From the NCBI GenBank assembly GCA_902651635.1, contig CACRSC010000016.1:112946-168842 (forward strand): 55,897 nt of DNA. Reading direction: 5' to 3'. The notes beneath the pieces were generated by a model. It did not search any database and was not told the DNA's origin. It saw only the letters and a program-made list of their open reading frames with translations. The DNA is from Mastigamoeba balamuthi (Eukaryota > Evosea > Mastigamoebida > Mastigamoebidae). Below are positions 42,059 to 52,827 of this stretch, one piece after another. Made by a program: the position numbers and the translations under genes. Numbering within the stretch: the stretch's first letter is position 1; each line of letters begins with the position of its first letter.

Positions 42059-42860
42059 ATGGAGCAGCAGCATAAGTACCTGTGGGACGTTGCGGCGCTG
42101 GTGCCCGTTGCCGACGCCGAGACCGCGGAGGCCCTGCGCAGCGCCGGTGCCGAGGCCCCCGCTGTCCGCCGCGGGGCTCCGATCGACCGCAAGAACATCT
42201 GCGCGGCTCTGCGCGAGGTCCACGAGAGGAAGACCCTGCACTGTACGTCCGCCCTCGTCCTCTGTGCCTCACTCGCTCTTCGCGGATGCTGATCATTTAT
42301 TGTCTGTCGATGTAAACAGTTGGAAATAAACGAAGTCCATCGCAGTCTCCGGGGGGAGGGTCACGCTGGAGGAGGTCGCCGACGCTGAGCTGCGTGTGCA
42401 CGAGGTGTGCGCACAGCGTGAGTACATTTCAGCTCGACTGTCAACATTCAATTGTAATCCAATTGCTTTGAATGCCGCTCTCGCAGACATTTCGGCACAG
42501 CGCGCGCAGCCCAGGGACCCTCAGAGTGCCGGAGCTGTCAAGGAGGTTCTGGCGACCCTGACAAACGTGTGCGACGGCGTGCAACGCCTGACGACGAGTG
42601 TGGCGGGCACGTCGGAGCTGCTCGAGGGCCTCCACTCGCGCGTCTCGGAGCTGCACGAGCGCTGGCGCACCACGAACGACCTGAGCGAGTGCGTCGACGA
42701 GGTCCTCGCGCAGGTCAGCGGCTTCGACGCCGTCCTCCAGGAGATACTGCGCGCGCAATCGCTGATAACCCCCGAGGCCGCCATGGGCGTGCGCACCCGC
42801 GCGGAGGAGGCGATGAGGAAGATCCTGTCCTCGCATTCCAACGGCCACAACTCCGACTAG
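42059..42860 (+). CDS. Small helical/coiled-coil protein, unknown function
   Basis: Three exons, 42059-42242, 42346-42417 and 42487-42860, join in phase 1 at both junctions (donors GTACGT and GTGAGT): 209 residues. The sequence is almost wholly helical (DAETAEALRSAGAEAP; KNICAALREVHERKTLH; EVLATLTNVCDGVQRL; LLEGLHSRVSELHERW; DEVLAQVSGFDAVLQEIL) with no signal peptide or membrane segment. The size and heptad-like pattern would suit a subunit of a small tethering or microtubule-associated complex, but no family is recognised. AT-rich spacer follows it to 43067. Confidence 0.65.
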
Positions 42861-43253
42861 CAGACCCCTAGAGGACACACCGCAGCAGAGGGACCGCCTA
42901 GGATAAATCACCGCTTCCTCCAGCGGCGCTTACTTTCTCTGTTGGGTGGCAGTTCCATCAAAGAGGCCAATCAATCGAACAAACGGCAAATTGTCGATAG
43001 CTCAACGCGAAGTGCTCAAGCAGAGGTTAAAATAAGACTGAAGTAAACGCTCGGCGAGCTCCGAATGCCCACGCGCGACGTAGCAAACCTCCTTGAGAGC
43101 CTCGGTGCCCTGGAGTGCTGTTGCTTCGTCGAAGAACAAGCAAAAAATCGCGGGCGATATCAGAAGAGCACTGCATTCCTCTGTTTCCGGGCGTTGCTCA
43201 ATTGAGACTCCCACCGCGATTCGCGGGTCCCACTCAAATTCAAACGCGGGTCC

Positions 43254-43259
43254 ACGTCA
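43254..43259 (+). promoter_or_regulatory. ACGTCA box upstream of membrane-protein gene A
   Basis: It lies 99 bases before the start at 43358 and is mirrored at 49923-49928 before gene B. In copy C the matching block reads GCTGTGACCTGG, so the core is lost. Confidence 0.4.
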
Positions 43260-43357
43260 CAGCCCGCATATCCCCCAGCCATTTTCAAAAAAGCGAGGCA
43301 AAGGCCAGAGCACCCATCCACCCAGCAGCCCACCCTTTGCTTTCCGTTCCTCTCCGC

Positions 43358-45890
43358 ATGAAGACTCTCACTCTGGTCTCCCTCCTCCTCTACCTCGGCG
43401 CCCTCGCCACCCTCCTCGTCCTCCCCATCTCGCCTCCCTCGGCCTCGGCGGCACGCGGCGCTCGCAGGGTGCTGGTGCAGCCCGCGGACTCGGTCGACGA
43501 CCCGAGCAACGAGCAGAGCTCCGACACGGGCGCCATCGACTCGTTCGACTCGTTCGACTCGTCGAGCAACTCGGACGGGTCCCAGGGCCTCCCCTCCACC
43601 GTCCTCATCGGCAGGCACGCCCGCGCTCTCCACACACTCCCGTTCGGGGCAGTGGGGGGGCGTGGGATCGCAGATTGCGAATCGTAATATCCGGCATCCG
43701 GATGCATACGAAGCAGCTCAATTGTGTTGGGCCCGCGGAAAATATCGCGGCTGAAACAAAAAAAAAAAGCGCAGCGTCTCTGTGTTGGGGCTCTCCGCGC
43801 TGGCGACACCAATTGTTCTCACGGACCGGGGGCCTCCGGAGCAGCTGTGTGATCGCGTGCGGGTGCATCGCGGCCGGCATCGTGGCTGGCGTGACGCTCT
43901 GCTCGACTGTGGCGCACCGCGACCGCTGGGCCCGTCGCACGTGAGCTCGCGCAGACCCCAACTCCCGCGCCCCTTCCCAAGCGTCGACAGCTCACACTCG
44001 GAGGTGAGCGGATTCAGAGCCAGCGCAGAGGACAACGCCGAGGATGACGCGAAGAAGTGCCCCGACGAGTCGTCGGTCTGCGTGGACATGGCGGTGGCCA
44101 CGGGCAGCGGGGGAGCAGACTCGGACACGCCCAACAGCTGCTCCAGCGACGCCAGCGACGCCAGCGCCCAGCGTGGCTCGAGCAGCAGCGCCGACCTCCT
44201 GGACAACGCGTGCGGTGAGGCCGCGTCGTCGCTGAGCGGCATCACTGTCGCGGTGGACACGCTCGCACTCGCAGAGGCCGCTGTCACGGGCGAGGGCCAC
44301 AGCGCCGACAGGACAGAACTGGGCATCGGGTGCAACGCGGCCGAGGACTCGGCGCCCTCGTTCCCCGCACCTCCTTCGCCGTCGGCAGCGAGCGCGTCTG
44401 GGGGCGGCGACGCGATGGACCCCTGCGACAGCGGGGCAGCGGACGTGGTCACGCGGCGCAGCCACGACGCCCAGGACGACAACCAGATCACGGCCACCGA
44501 CGACCACAGCGTCCACAGCGGCACCATCAGCGACGGCCGCATCGCAGGCAGCGCCAGCGACGACCAGGCCCCGGCGACCAGCAGCGGAGTGCAGTCGGAG
44601 GACAGCCCAGCGAGGGAGGCCACCCTCTCGGAGACGGCGCCCCAGTGCGCAGCTGCCGACGCCGTCATCAGCGAGCACAGCGACCTCGGAGCAGCAGCCG
44701 GCCAGGACGAGACGATGGAGGCCGCAGCGCAGGAGAGCGACACCAGCAAGCCGCCCGAGAAGCCCCAGGACTCGGACACCGACGAGCGCCACGATCCTCA
44801 CAACGGCAGCAGCGAGCCCCAGTTGCAGCACAGCCTCTGCGGCACCGCGGACCTCGCGGACACGCGCCAGGGGGACACCGACGCCCAGGCGGCGGGCGAG
44901 GACAAGTGCGGAGTCAGCGACGTGTGCCCCACGCCCACCCCCGCGGTCGTCGTGGTCCCCGAGAAGCAGCCCGATGACGCCACCAGCGGTATGGCTCCCC
45001 GCTCGCCCCGCTGCGCTGCTTCGTCTGCCCAAGTGTCACCTGGGCGTCTCTCAACTGCCTTTGGTTCTGTTCGTCTGTGCGATGGCGCGGGAACGGACGG
45101 CGTGGGGTGGGGGGTGGGGGCGGGAGGGCAGAGGGGGAGCACGAGATGGCGAGGGCGCTGGAGATCCTGGTGGCGATCAACGACGCGTGCGGGGCCCACG
45201 TGCGCAGGGCCTCGCAGTTCGCCCGCGAGGTGGCCCGGGCGCGGGAGCTGCGCGACAGGCCGCTGCTGCCGGCGCTGCACCGCGCGGGGAGCGGGCACGC
45301 CCAGGCCCCCGGCGGCGAGAGGAGGAGCGACGGGGAGGCGCGGAGGGCGTTCGAGGAGATGGCCGAGGCGCTGGAGGCGATGGAGGAGGCGCACAGGGCG
45401 GCCGGGGCGCAGCTGCGGGCGGCGGTGGAGGCGCGGACGTGGGGCGAGGCCGACGACGTGTCGCTGTTCGTGGCCATGGCGCCGCTCGAGTCGCGGCGGG
45501 CGACGCAGGCGTACGCGGCGATGGGGAGGCGGCGCGAGGCGTGGGGGCGGCTGATGGCGGAGCTGCGGGGCAGCAGCAGGGCGTTCGCGAGGCTGAGCGC
45601 GGACTTTGAGGGGCGCAGCTCGCTGACGCCCGAGGAGGCCGTCGCGGTGCTGCCCCTGGAGCGCCTCGAGCTGCTCATGATGCTCTCGGCCGAGGCGGAC
45701 AAGGCCACGCCCTCGACAGAGCCCCGGGGCCACGGCCTGGGCGAGCAGAGGGCGTGGCTGCTCCGGGCCGCCCTCTGCACTGCGGTGCGCCCGGCGCCCC
45801 CTCGCTGCGCGGCTCCCGCAGCCCCTCAGCCGTGCCTGCCTGCCGCTGTTGCTCACGCCCCCGTGTGCGCAGGACGCGGTCAGAGTGTAG
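43358..45890 (+). CDS. Single-pass membrane protein with acidic tail and helical C-terminal domain, copy A
   Basis: Five exons join in phase: 43358-43661, 43775-43940, 43991-44988, 45132-45784, 45873-45890; 712 residues. Seen in order: signal peptide (LTLVSLLLYLGALATLLVL), a short Ser/Asp-rich ectodomain (DSFDSFDSSSNSD), a membrane segment (CVIACGCIAAGIVAGVTLC) followed by basic RDRWARR, about 330 residues of acidic Ser/Asp/Ala-rich tail, and a compact helical domain (MARALEILVAINDACGAHV; FEEMAEALEAMEEAHRAAG; LERLELLMMLSAEAD). The last exon encodes only DAVRV and stop, and is conserved in all three copies. No known family is recognised; the shape suggests a surface receptor or anchor with a cytoplasmic binding module (inference). 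Confidence 0.75.
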
Positions 45891-45974
45891 GGGAGAGCAC
45901 CCGCGGGTTGCAGGTGCCGCAACCGCTTCCGCGGCGACGCCGTTCCCCACCGCTTCGACCTGGCCGTCTCCATC

Positions 45975-46170
45975 AGTTTTCTCCGGTTATCAGTTTCACA
46001 TTTTCATAGGTTTCATATTTCCATCAGTTTCACCTTTACATCGGTTTCACATTCCCATCGGTTTCATATTTTCATCAGTTTCACCATTACTTTCCCCATC
46101 CGTTTCATTTTATCGGCATCTCTCAATTTTTATTAGCATCATTGCAATAGGTTTCACCATTATCGTTTCA
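45975..46170. repeat. 3' minisatellite, unit of about 17 bases (CATCGGTTTCACATTTC)
   Basis: About ten degenerate units built on GGTTTCA[CT]ATT follow gene A, and the same array is present reversed after gene B (47040-47220). They lie beyond the stop codon, probably in or just after the 3' UTR. Confidence 0.8.
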
Positions 46171-46353
46171 TCCTTTTTTTTCACACACGACCACTTCAGA
46201 CCACGCACGTGCAACCCAAAAGTTGCGACGGCAATTCATCCAACACCAAAAACACTGAAACACACCTGAACGCAAAAAGAAAAAGAAGAAAAAGAAAAAG
46301 AAACCCCACAAACACACCACCACACACACGTTCTTCCACAATAATCAGTTTTT

Positions 46354-46842
46354 CACTTTATTCCTCTTTGATAAGTGGTTGAGTTTCCAGCCCACTCGGA
46401 CCTCCTAGCGAAGCAATACCCATAGACGTCCACGAAAGCCCAGGTTGTCTAGTGCCTGCAGAGCTGGGCTAATCGCAGTCATCCTGCTTTGCTGTATGAA
46501 CTGGTTTGCTGTCAGATACGGCATTTTGGCGGCATACCAACTGACACACAGAGCAAAACCCCTCATTTGATGCCAAACCACTACTAATATACACAGCATA
46601 AGCCGATTAACGACACTGGATTAGGAAGTGGACAGAAGGACAGGACAGGCCTGCGAGTGGGGGCCTTTGTAAATTCGTGAGAGATATCTCTTCGACTATC
46701 AATTTGAGTTAGAATAGTCTTATCAATCGCTGCTCACCCCAGTCCTGTTAGCATATTTTTCCCGATAATGTTGCTCAGTTAATCCTATTCTTCACTTGTC
46801 ACTGGCGTGTACACAGACCAAACAGAATAAATCAAAACAAAA
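46354..46842. other. Spacer between the inverted-repeat arms
   Basis: About 490 bases of A+T-rich unique sequence with no supportable gene. With the arms it forms a palindrome centred near 46600. Confidence 0.7.
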
Positions 46843-49800
46843 AACTGACTATTGTGGAAGAACGTGTGTGTGGTGGTGTGTTTGTGGGGTTTCTTTTCTT
46901 TTCTTCTTTTTCTTTTTGCGTTCAGGTGTGTTTCAGTGTTTTTGGTGTTGGGTGAATTGCCGTCGCAACTTTTGGGTTGCACGTGCATGGTCTGAAGTGT
47001 GATGTGTGAAAAAAAAGGATGAAACGATAATGGTGAAACCTAATGCAATGATGCTAATAAAATTGAGAGATGCCGATAAAATGAAACGGATGGGGAAAGT
47101 AATGGTGAAACTGATGGAAATGTGAAACCGATGGGAACGTGAAACCGATGTAAAGGTGAAACTGATGGAAATATGAAACCTATGAAAAATGTGAAACTGA
47201 TAACCGGAGAAAACTGATGGAGACGGCCAGGTCGAAGCGGTGGGGAACGGCGTCGCCGCGGAAGCGGTTGCGGCACCTGCAACCCGCGGGTGCTCTCCCC
47301 TACACTCTGACCGCGTCCTGCGCACACGGGGGCGTGAGCAACAGCGGCAGGCAGGCACGGCTGAGGGGCTGCGGGAGCCGCGCAGCGAGGGGGCGCCGGG
47401 CGCACCGCAGTGCAGAGGGCGGCCCGGAGCAGCCACGCCCTCTGCTCGCCCAGGCCGTGGCCCCGGGGCTCTGTCGAGGGCGTGGCCTTGTCCGCCTCGG
47501 CCGAGAGCATCATGAGCAGCTCGAGGCGCTCCAGGGGCAGCACCGCGACGGCCTCCTCGGGCGTCAGCGAGCTGCGCCCCTCAAAGTCCGCGCTCAGCCT
47601 CGCGAACGCCCTGCTGCTGCCCCGCAGCTCCGCCATCAGCCGCCCCCACGCCTCGCGCCGCCTCCCCATCGCCGCGTACGCCTGCGTCGCCCGCCGCGAC
47701 TCGAGCGGCGCCATGGCCGCGAACAGCGACACGTCGTCCGCCTCGCCCCACGTCCGCGCCTCCACCGCCGCCCGCAGCTGCGCCCCGGCCGCCCTGTGCG
47801 CCTCCTCCATCGCCTCCAGCGCCTCGGCCATCTCCTCGAACGCCCTCCGCGCCTCCCCGTCGCTCCTCCTCTCGCCGCCGGGGGCCTGGGCGTGCCCGCT
47901 CCCCGCGCGGTGCAGCGCCGGCAGCAGCGGCCTGTCGCGCAGCTCCCGCGCCCGGGCCACCTCGCGGGCGAACTGCGAGGCCCTGCGCACGTGGGCCCCG
48001 CACGCGTCGTTGATCGCCACCAGGATCTCCAGCGCCCTCGCCATCTCGTGCTCCCCCTCTGCCCTCCCGCCCCCACCCCCCACCCCACGCCGTTCGTTCC
48101 CGCGCCATCGCACAGACGAACAGAACCAAAGGCAGTTGAGAGACGCCCAGGTGACACTTGGGCAGACGAAGCAGCGCAGTGGGGCGAGCGGGGAGCCATA
48201 CCGCTGGTGGAGTCATCGGGCTGCTTCTCGGGGACCACGACGACCGCGCGGGTGGGCGTGGGGCACACGTCGCTGACTCCGCACTTGTCCTCGCCCGCCG
48301 CCCGGGCGTCGGTGTCCGCCTGGCGCGTGTCCGCGAGGTCCGCGGTGCCGCAGAGGCTGTGCTGCAACTGGGGCTCGCTGCTGCCGTTGTGAGGATCGTG
48401 GCGCTCGTCGGTGTCCGAGTCCTGGGGCTTCTCGGGCGGCTTGCTGGTGTCGCTCTCCTGCGCTGCGGCCTCCATCGTCTCGTCCTGGCCGGCTGCTGCT
48501 CCGAGGTCGCTGTGCTCGCTGATGACGGCGTCGGCAGCTGCGCACTGGGGCGCCGTCTCCGAGAGGGTGGCCTCCCTCGCTGGGCTGTCCTCCGACTGCA
48601 CTCGGCTGCTGGTCGCCGGGGCCTGGTCGTCGCTGGCGCTTCCTGCGATGCGGTCGTCGCTGACGGTGCCGCTGTGGACGCCGTAGTCGTCGGTGCCCGT
48701 GATCTGGTTGTCGTCCTGGGCGTCGTGGCTGCGCCGCGTGACCACGTCCGCTGCCCCGCTGTCGCAGGGGTCCATCGCGTCGCCGCCCCCAGACGCGCTC
48801 GCTGCCGACGGCGAAGGAGGTGCGGGGAACGAGGGCGCCGAGTCCTCGGCCGCGTTGCACCCGATGCCCAGTTCTGTCCTGTCGGCGCTGTGGCCCTCGC
48901 CCGTGACAGCGGCCTCTGCGAGTGCGAGTGTGTCCACCGCGACGGCGATGCCGCTCAGCGACGACGCTGCCTCACCGCACGCGTTGTCCAGGCGGTCGGC
49001 GCTGCCGCTCGAGCCACGAGGAGCGCTGGTGTCGCTGGAGCAGCTGTTGGGCGTGTCCGAGTCTGCTCCCCCGCTGCCCGTGGCCACCGCCATGTCCACG
49101 CAGACCGACGACTCGTCGGGGCACTTCTTCGCGTCATCCTCGGCGTTGTCCTCTGCGCTGGCTCTGAATCCGCTCACCACCGAGTGTGAGCTGTCGACGC
49201 TTGGGAAGGGGCGCGGGAGTTGGGGTCTGCGCGAGCTCACGTGCGACGGGCCCAGCGGTCGCGGTGCGCCACAGTCGAGCAGAGCGCCACGCCAGCCACG
49301 ATGCCGGCCGCGATGCACCCGCACGCGATCACACAGCTGCTCCGGAGGCCCCCGGTCCGTGAGAACAATTGGTGTCGCCAGCGCGGAGAGCGCCCAACAC
49401 AGGGACGCTGCGCTTGTGTTTATTTCGGCAGCGATATTTTCCGCGGGCCCCAACACAATTGAGCTGCTTCGTATGCATCCGGATGCCGGATATTTCGATT
49501 CGCAATCTGCGATCCCACGCCGCCCCCCACCGCCCCGAACGGGAGTGTGCGGAGAGCGCGGGCGTGCCTGCCGATGAGGACGGTGGAGGGGAGGCCCTGG
49601 GACCTGTCCGAGTTGCTCGACGAGTCGAACGAGTCGAACGAGTCGACGGCGCTCGTGTCGGAGCTCTGCTCGTTGCCCTGGTCGTCGACCGAGTCCGCGG
49701 GCTGCACCAGCACCCTGCGAGCGCCGCGTGCCGCCGAGGCCGAGGGAGGCGAGATGGGGAGGACGAGGAGGGTGGCGAGGGCGCCGAGGTAGAGGAGGAG

Positions 49801-50117
49801 GGAGACCAGAGTGAGAGTCTTCATGCGGAGAGGAACGGAAAGCAAAGGGTGGGCTGCTGGGTGGATGGGTGCTCTGGCTTTTGCCTCGCTTTTTTGAAAA
49901 TGGCTGGGCGATATGCGGGCTGTGACGTGGACCCGCGTTTGAATTTGAGTGGGACCCGCGAATCGCGGTGGGAGTCTCAATTGAGCAACGCCCGGAAACA
50001 GAGGAATGCAGTGCTCTTCTGATATCGCCCGCGATTTTTTGCTTGTTTTTCGACGAAGCAGCAGCACCCCAAGAGCACCGAGGCTCTCAAGGAGGTTTGC
50101 TACGTCGCACGTGGGTA
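46843..50117. repeat. Right arm of the 3.3 kb inverted repeat
   Basis: Reverse complement of 43068-46353. Similarity ends at about 50117, where the flanks diverge. Confidence 0.9.
47300..49824 (-). CDS. Single-pass membrane protein with acidic tail and helical C-terminal domain, copy B
   Basis: Five exons join in phase: 49824-49519, 49407-49241, 49190-48202, 48058-47406, 47317-47300; 710 residues. Same domain order as copy A. Relative to A, exon 1 is two bases longer at its end (GGCGGC|GTGGG) and exon 2 one base longer near its start (TTGGGCGCTC), so the intron has moved from phase 1 to phase 0 while the membrane segment stays in frame. Exon 3 lacks three codons. It is convergent with copy A, tail to tail, and in tandem with copy C. 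Confidence 0.75.
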
Positions 50118-50543
50118 GTTCAAGCTCTCTCACCATCAAATTTCTCTTTTTTCGTACCTATTTATCAATGACTTTCATCGACAATAAGCCATTCATTCGG
50201 TTGCTTGAGTTATTGAGCTTAATTGTCGCCCGAGCCACCATGGTACCAGGCATGGAAGACAAATCGATCCGGCGTGCCTTCGTGCGTAGAGGGCCCGGCC
50301 CCTTCTCGCACATTGCCTCTATTGAGTGTTTTTCCTGATTCCTCAAATAAAAAGTAGTGTTGCCACTGGCCACAGCGAGCTGCCGTCTCAACTCTTGGGT
50401 TGAACGTGCTCCACGGTGAGTAAGAATGTGATCAAATGATCAAAGAACCGACTGACTGGCCGAGAGAGAGAGAGGTGCGTTGTATGTGAAACAAAAGAAA
50501 AAAACAGGGCGATGCAGCGGAAGAGGTTGATTGACCTTTCAGA

Positions 50544-52827
50544 CTAAACCCTGACGGCATCCTGCGAACACTGTGTGAGTACCATCGACAGACACGGCTG
50601 CGGGGTCGGCGCTGACGCACCGCAGTGCAGAGGGCGGCGCGGAGCAGCCACGCCCTCTGCTCGCCCAGGCTGTCCACGGAGCCGGAGCGGTCCCTGGGCT
50701 CGGTGGAGTGTGTAGCCTTGTCCGCAGCCGCCGAGAGCATCATGAGCAGCTCCAGGCGCTGGAGGGGCAAGCCGGCGATGGCCTCCTCGGGAGTCAACGA
50801 GCTGCGGGCCTCGAAGTCGGCGCTCAGCCTTGCGAACGCCTTGCTGCTGCCCCGCAGCTCCGCCATCAGCCGCGTCCACGCCTCGCGTTTCCTCCCGATG
50901 GCCGCGTACGCCTGCGCGGCCTTGCGCGACTCGAGGGGCGCCATGGCCACGAACAACGACCTGTCATCGGGGTCGTTCCACGTCCGCGCCTCCACCGCCG
51001 CCCGCAGCTGCGCCCCAGCTGCCCTGTGCGCCTCGTGCATCGCGTCGAGCGCATCCGCCATCTCCTTGATGACGCTACGCGTGGCGCTGTCGCTCCCGCG
51101 GTCGCCGATGGTGTCCCCGGTGTTGGCGAGGAGCGAGGGCAGCGAACGCCTGTCGCGCAGCACGCGCATGCGGGCCACCTCGCGGGCGAACAGCGAGGCC
51201 CTGCACACGTGGGCCGCGCACACGTCGTTGATCGACACCAGTATCTCGAGCGCCCTCGCCATCTCGTACTCGCCCTCTGCGATTTCCCCTTAGTATTCGA
51301 ACAAATCATGTCCCGACCCCGCGGAAGGGAGCGAGCGAGGGAGCGTCCCACTATCTACGCCGCTGGTGTCCTCGATGGGCTTCTTCACAGGGGTAATGAT
51401 GACCTCGGGTGTGGGCGCGGGGCAGGCGTCGCAGACATCGGAACAGCCCTCGCCCGCTGCGCTGACGTTGACGTCCGCGAGGCCCACGGAAGTGAAGAGG
51501 CCGTGCGCGAACCCGTCGGGCGCGCTGCTGCCGATATGAGGGCCTTGGTGCCCGCCTGCGCCCTGGGACTCCTCGTGCGGCATGCGGATGTCGCCCACCT
51601 GCGCTGCTGCCACTGCCTTATCGTCGTGGCCAGCAGCTGCAACGATGCCGCTGTGCTCCTGGATCTCGGCAGCTGCGCACTCGAGCGCTGTCTCCGAGAG
51701 GGTGCCCTCTCTGGCTGGGCTGTCCTGTGACAGAATGCCACTGCTGGCCGCAGCCTGGTCACCGCTGGCGCTGCCTGCGATGCGGTCCTGGCTACGGGGT
51801 GTTTCCATGACCGCGGCACCGCTGTCGCAGGGGTCCATCGCGTTGCCACCCCCAGACGTGCTCGCGGACAGCGACCATCCGGGGAACGACAGTGCCGTGT
51901 CCTGGGCCGCACTGCCGTCTATGCACAGTGCAGGCGTGCTGCTGTTGCCCTCGCCCTCGCATGCGTCGCTGATGACGGGGCTGATGCCCGCGAACGGGAC
52001 CATCGCGCTGGTGATGCCGCTCAGCGACGACGCCGCCACACCGCAGGCGCTGTCCAGGCGGTCGGTGCTGCTGTTCCAGCCACGCGGGGTGCTGATGACG
52101 CTGGAGCAGCTGTTTGGAGTGTCTGAGTCTGCTCCCCCGCTGCCCGTGGCCACCAGAATATCGACGCAGACCACCGTCTCGTCGGGGCACTTCTTCGCGC
52201 CATCCGCCACTTTGTCCTTGGCGCCGGCTCTGCTGTCGCGTGCCTCGGAGTGTGAGCTACTGATCTGCCGACGCTTGGGAAGGGGCGTGGGAGTCGGGGT
52301 CTCTGGGTCTGTGTGAGCTCACGTGCGACGGGCCCAGCGGTCGCGGCACGCCACAGTCGAGCAGAGCGCCACGCCAACGATGCCGGCCGCGATGCACCCG
52401 CACACGATCGCACACCTGCCCCGGAGGCCGCCGGCCCGTGAGAATCAATCGGTAGAGCCAGCGCAGAGAGCGCTACCCACAGAACCGCAGCACAAGTGAT
52501 TACTATCCGTGGCGGCCCAACACAATTGAGCTGCTTCGTACGCATCCGAAGATCTCGATTCACAATCCGCGATCCACGGGCCCCGAATGGGTGTGTGCGG
52601 GGAGAACGAGCATGCCTGCGGATGAGACTGGTTCCGTGGTGGCCCTGGGGTCCGTCCGAGATGCTCGACGAGTCGGAGCTCTGCTCGTTGGCCGAGTCGG
52701 CGAGCTGCACCAGTGCCCTGCGAGTGCCGTGTGCCGTCGGGGCCGAGGGGTGCGAGATGGAGAGGACGAGGAGGGTGGCGAGGGCGCCGAGGTAGAGGAG
52801 GAGGGAGACCAGAGTGAGAGTCTTCAT
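50544..52827 (-). pseudogene. Membrane-protein family copy C (diverged, probably frame-disrupted at exons 1-2)
   Basis: Recognised parts: signal-peptide exon from 52827 to about 52578, membrane exon (CAIVCGCIAAGIVGVALC), long acidic exon (KKCPDETVVCVDILVATGS), helical exon (MARALEILVSINDVCAAHV) and last exon DAVRV at 50561-50544. The acceptor used by A and B (GCGCAG) is lost; the membrane frame carries a TGA upstream, and the only following AG (GGGGCAG) is in the wrong phase for exon 1. Exons 3-5 remain open and well kept, so an unseen splice cannot be excluded. The region 50118-50543 downstream has no gene. Confidence 0.6.

Larger units (their letters stand above)
43068..46353. repeat. Left arm of a 3.3 kb inverted repeat
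   Basis: Matches the reverse complement of 46843-50117 from the promoter (GCGACGTAGCAAACCTCC) through the whole five-exon gene to the shared tail (GTTCTTCCACAATA). Differences are scattered substitutions and small indels, so the arms are not identical. Confidence 0.9.

Noticed and set aside
44330-45554. Alternative Arg-rich frames inside the acidic exons of membrane-protein copies A and B
   Set aside because: Same-strand and antisense frames stay open only because of GC bias; the acidic frame is the one conserved in copy C.
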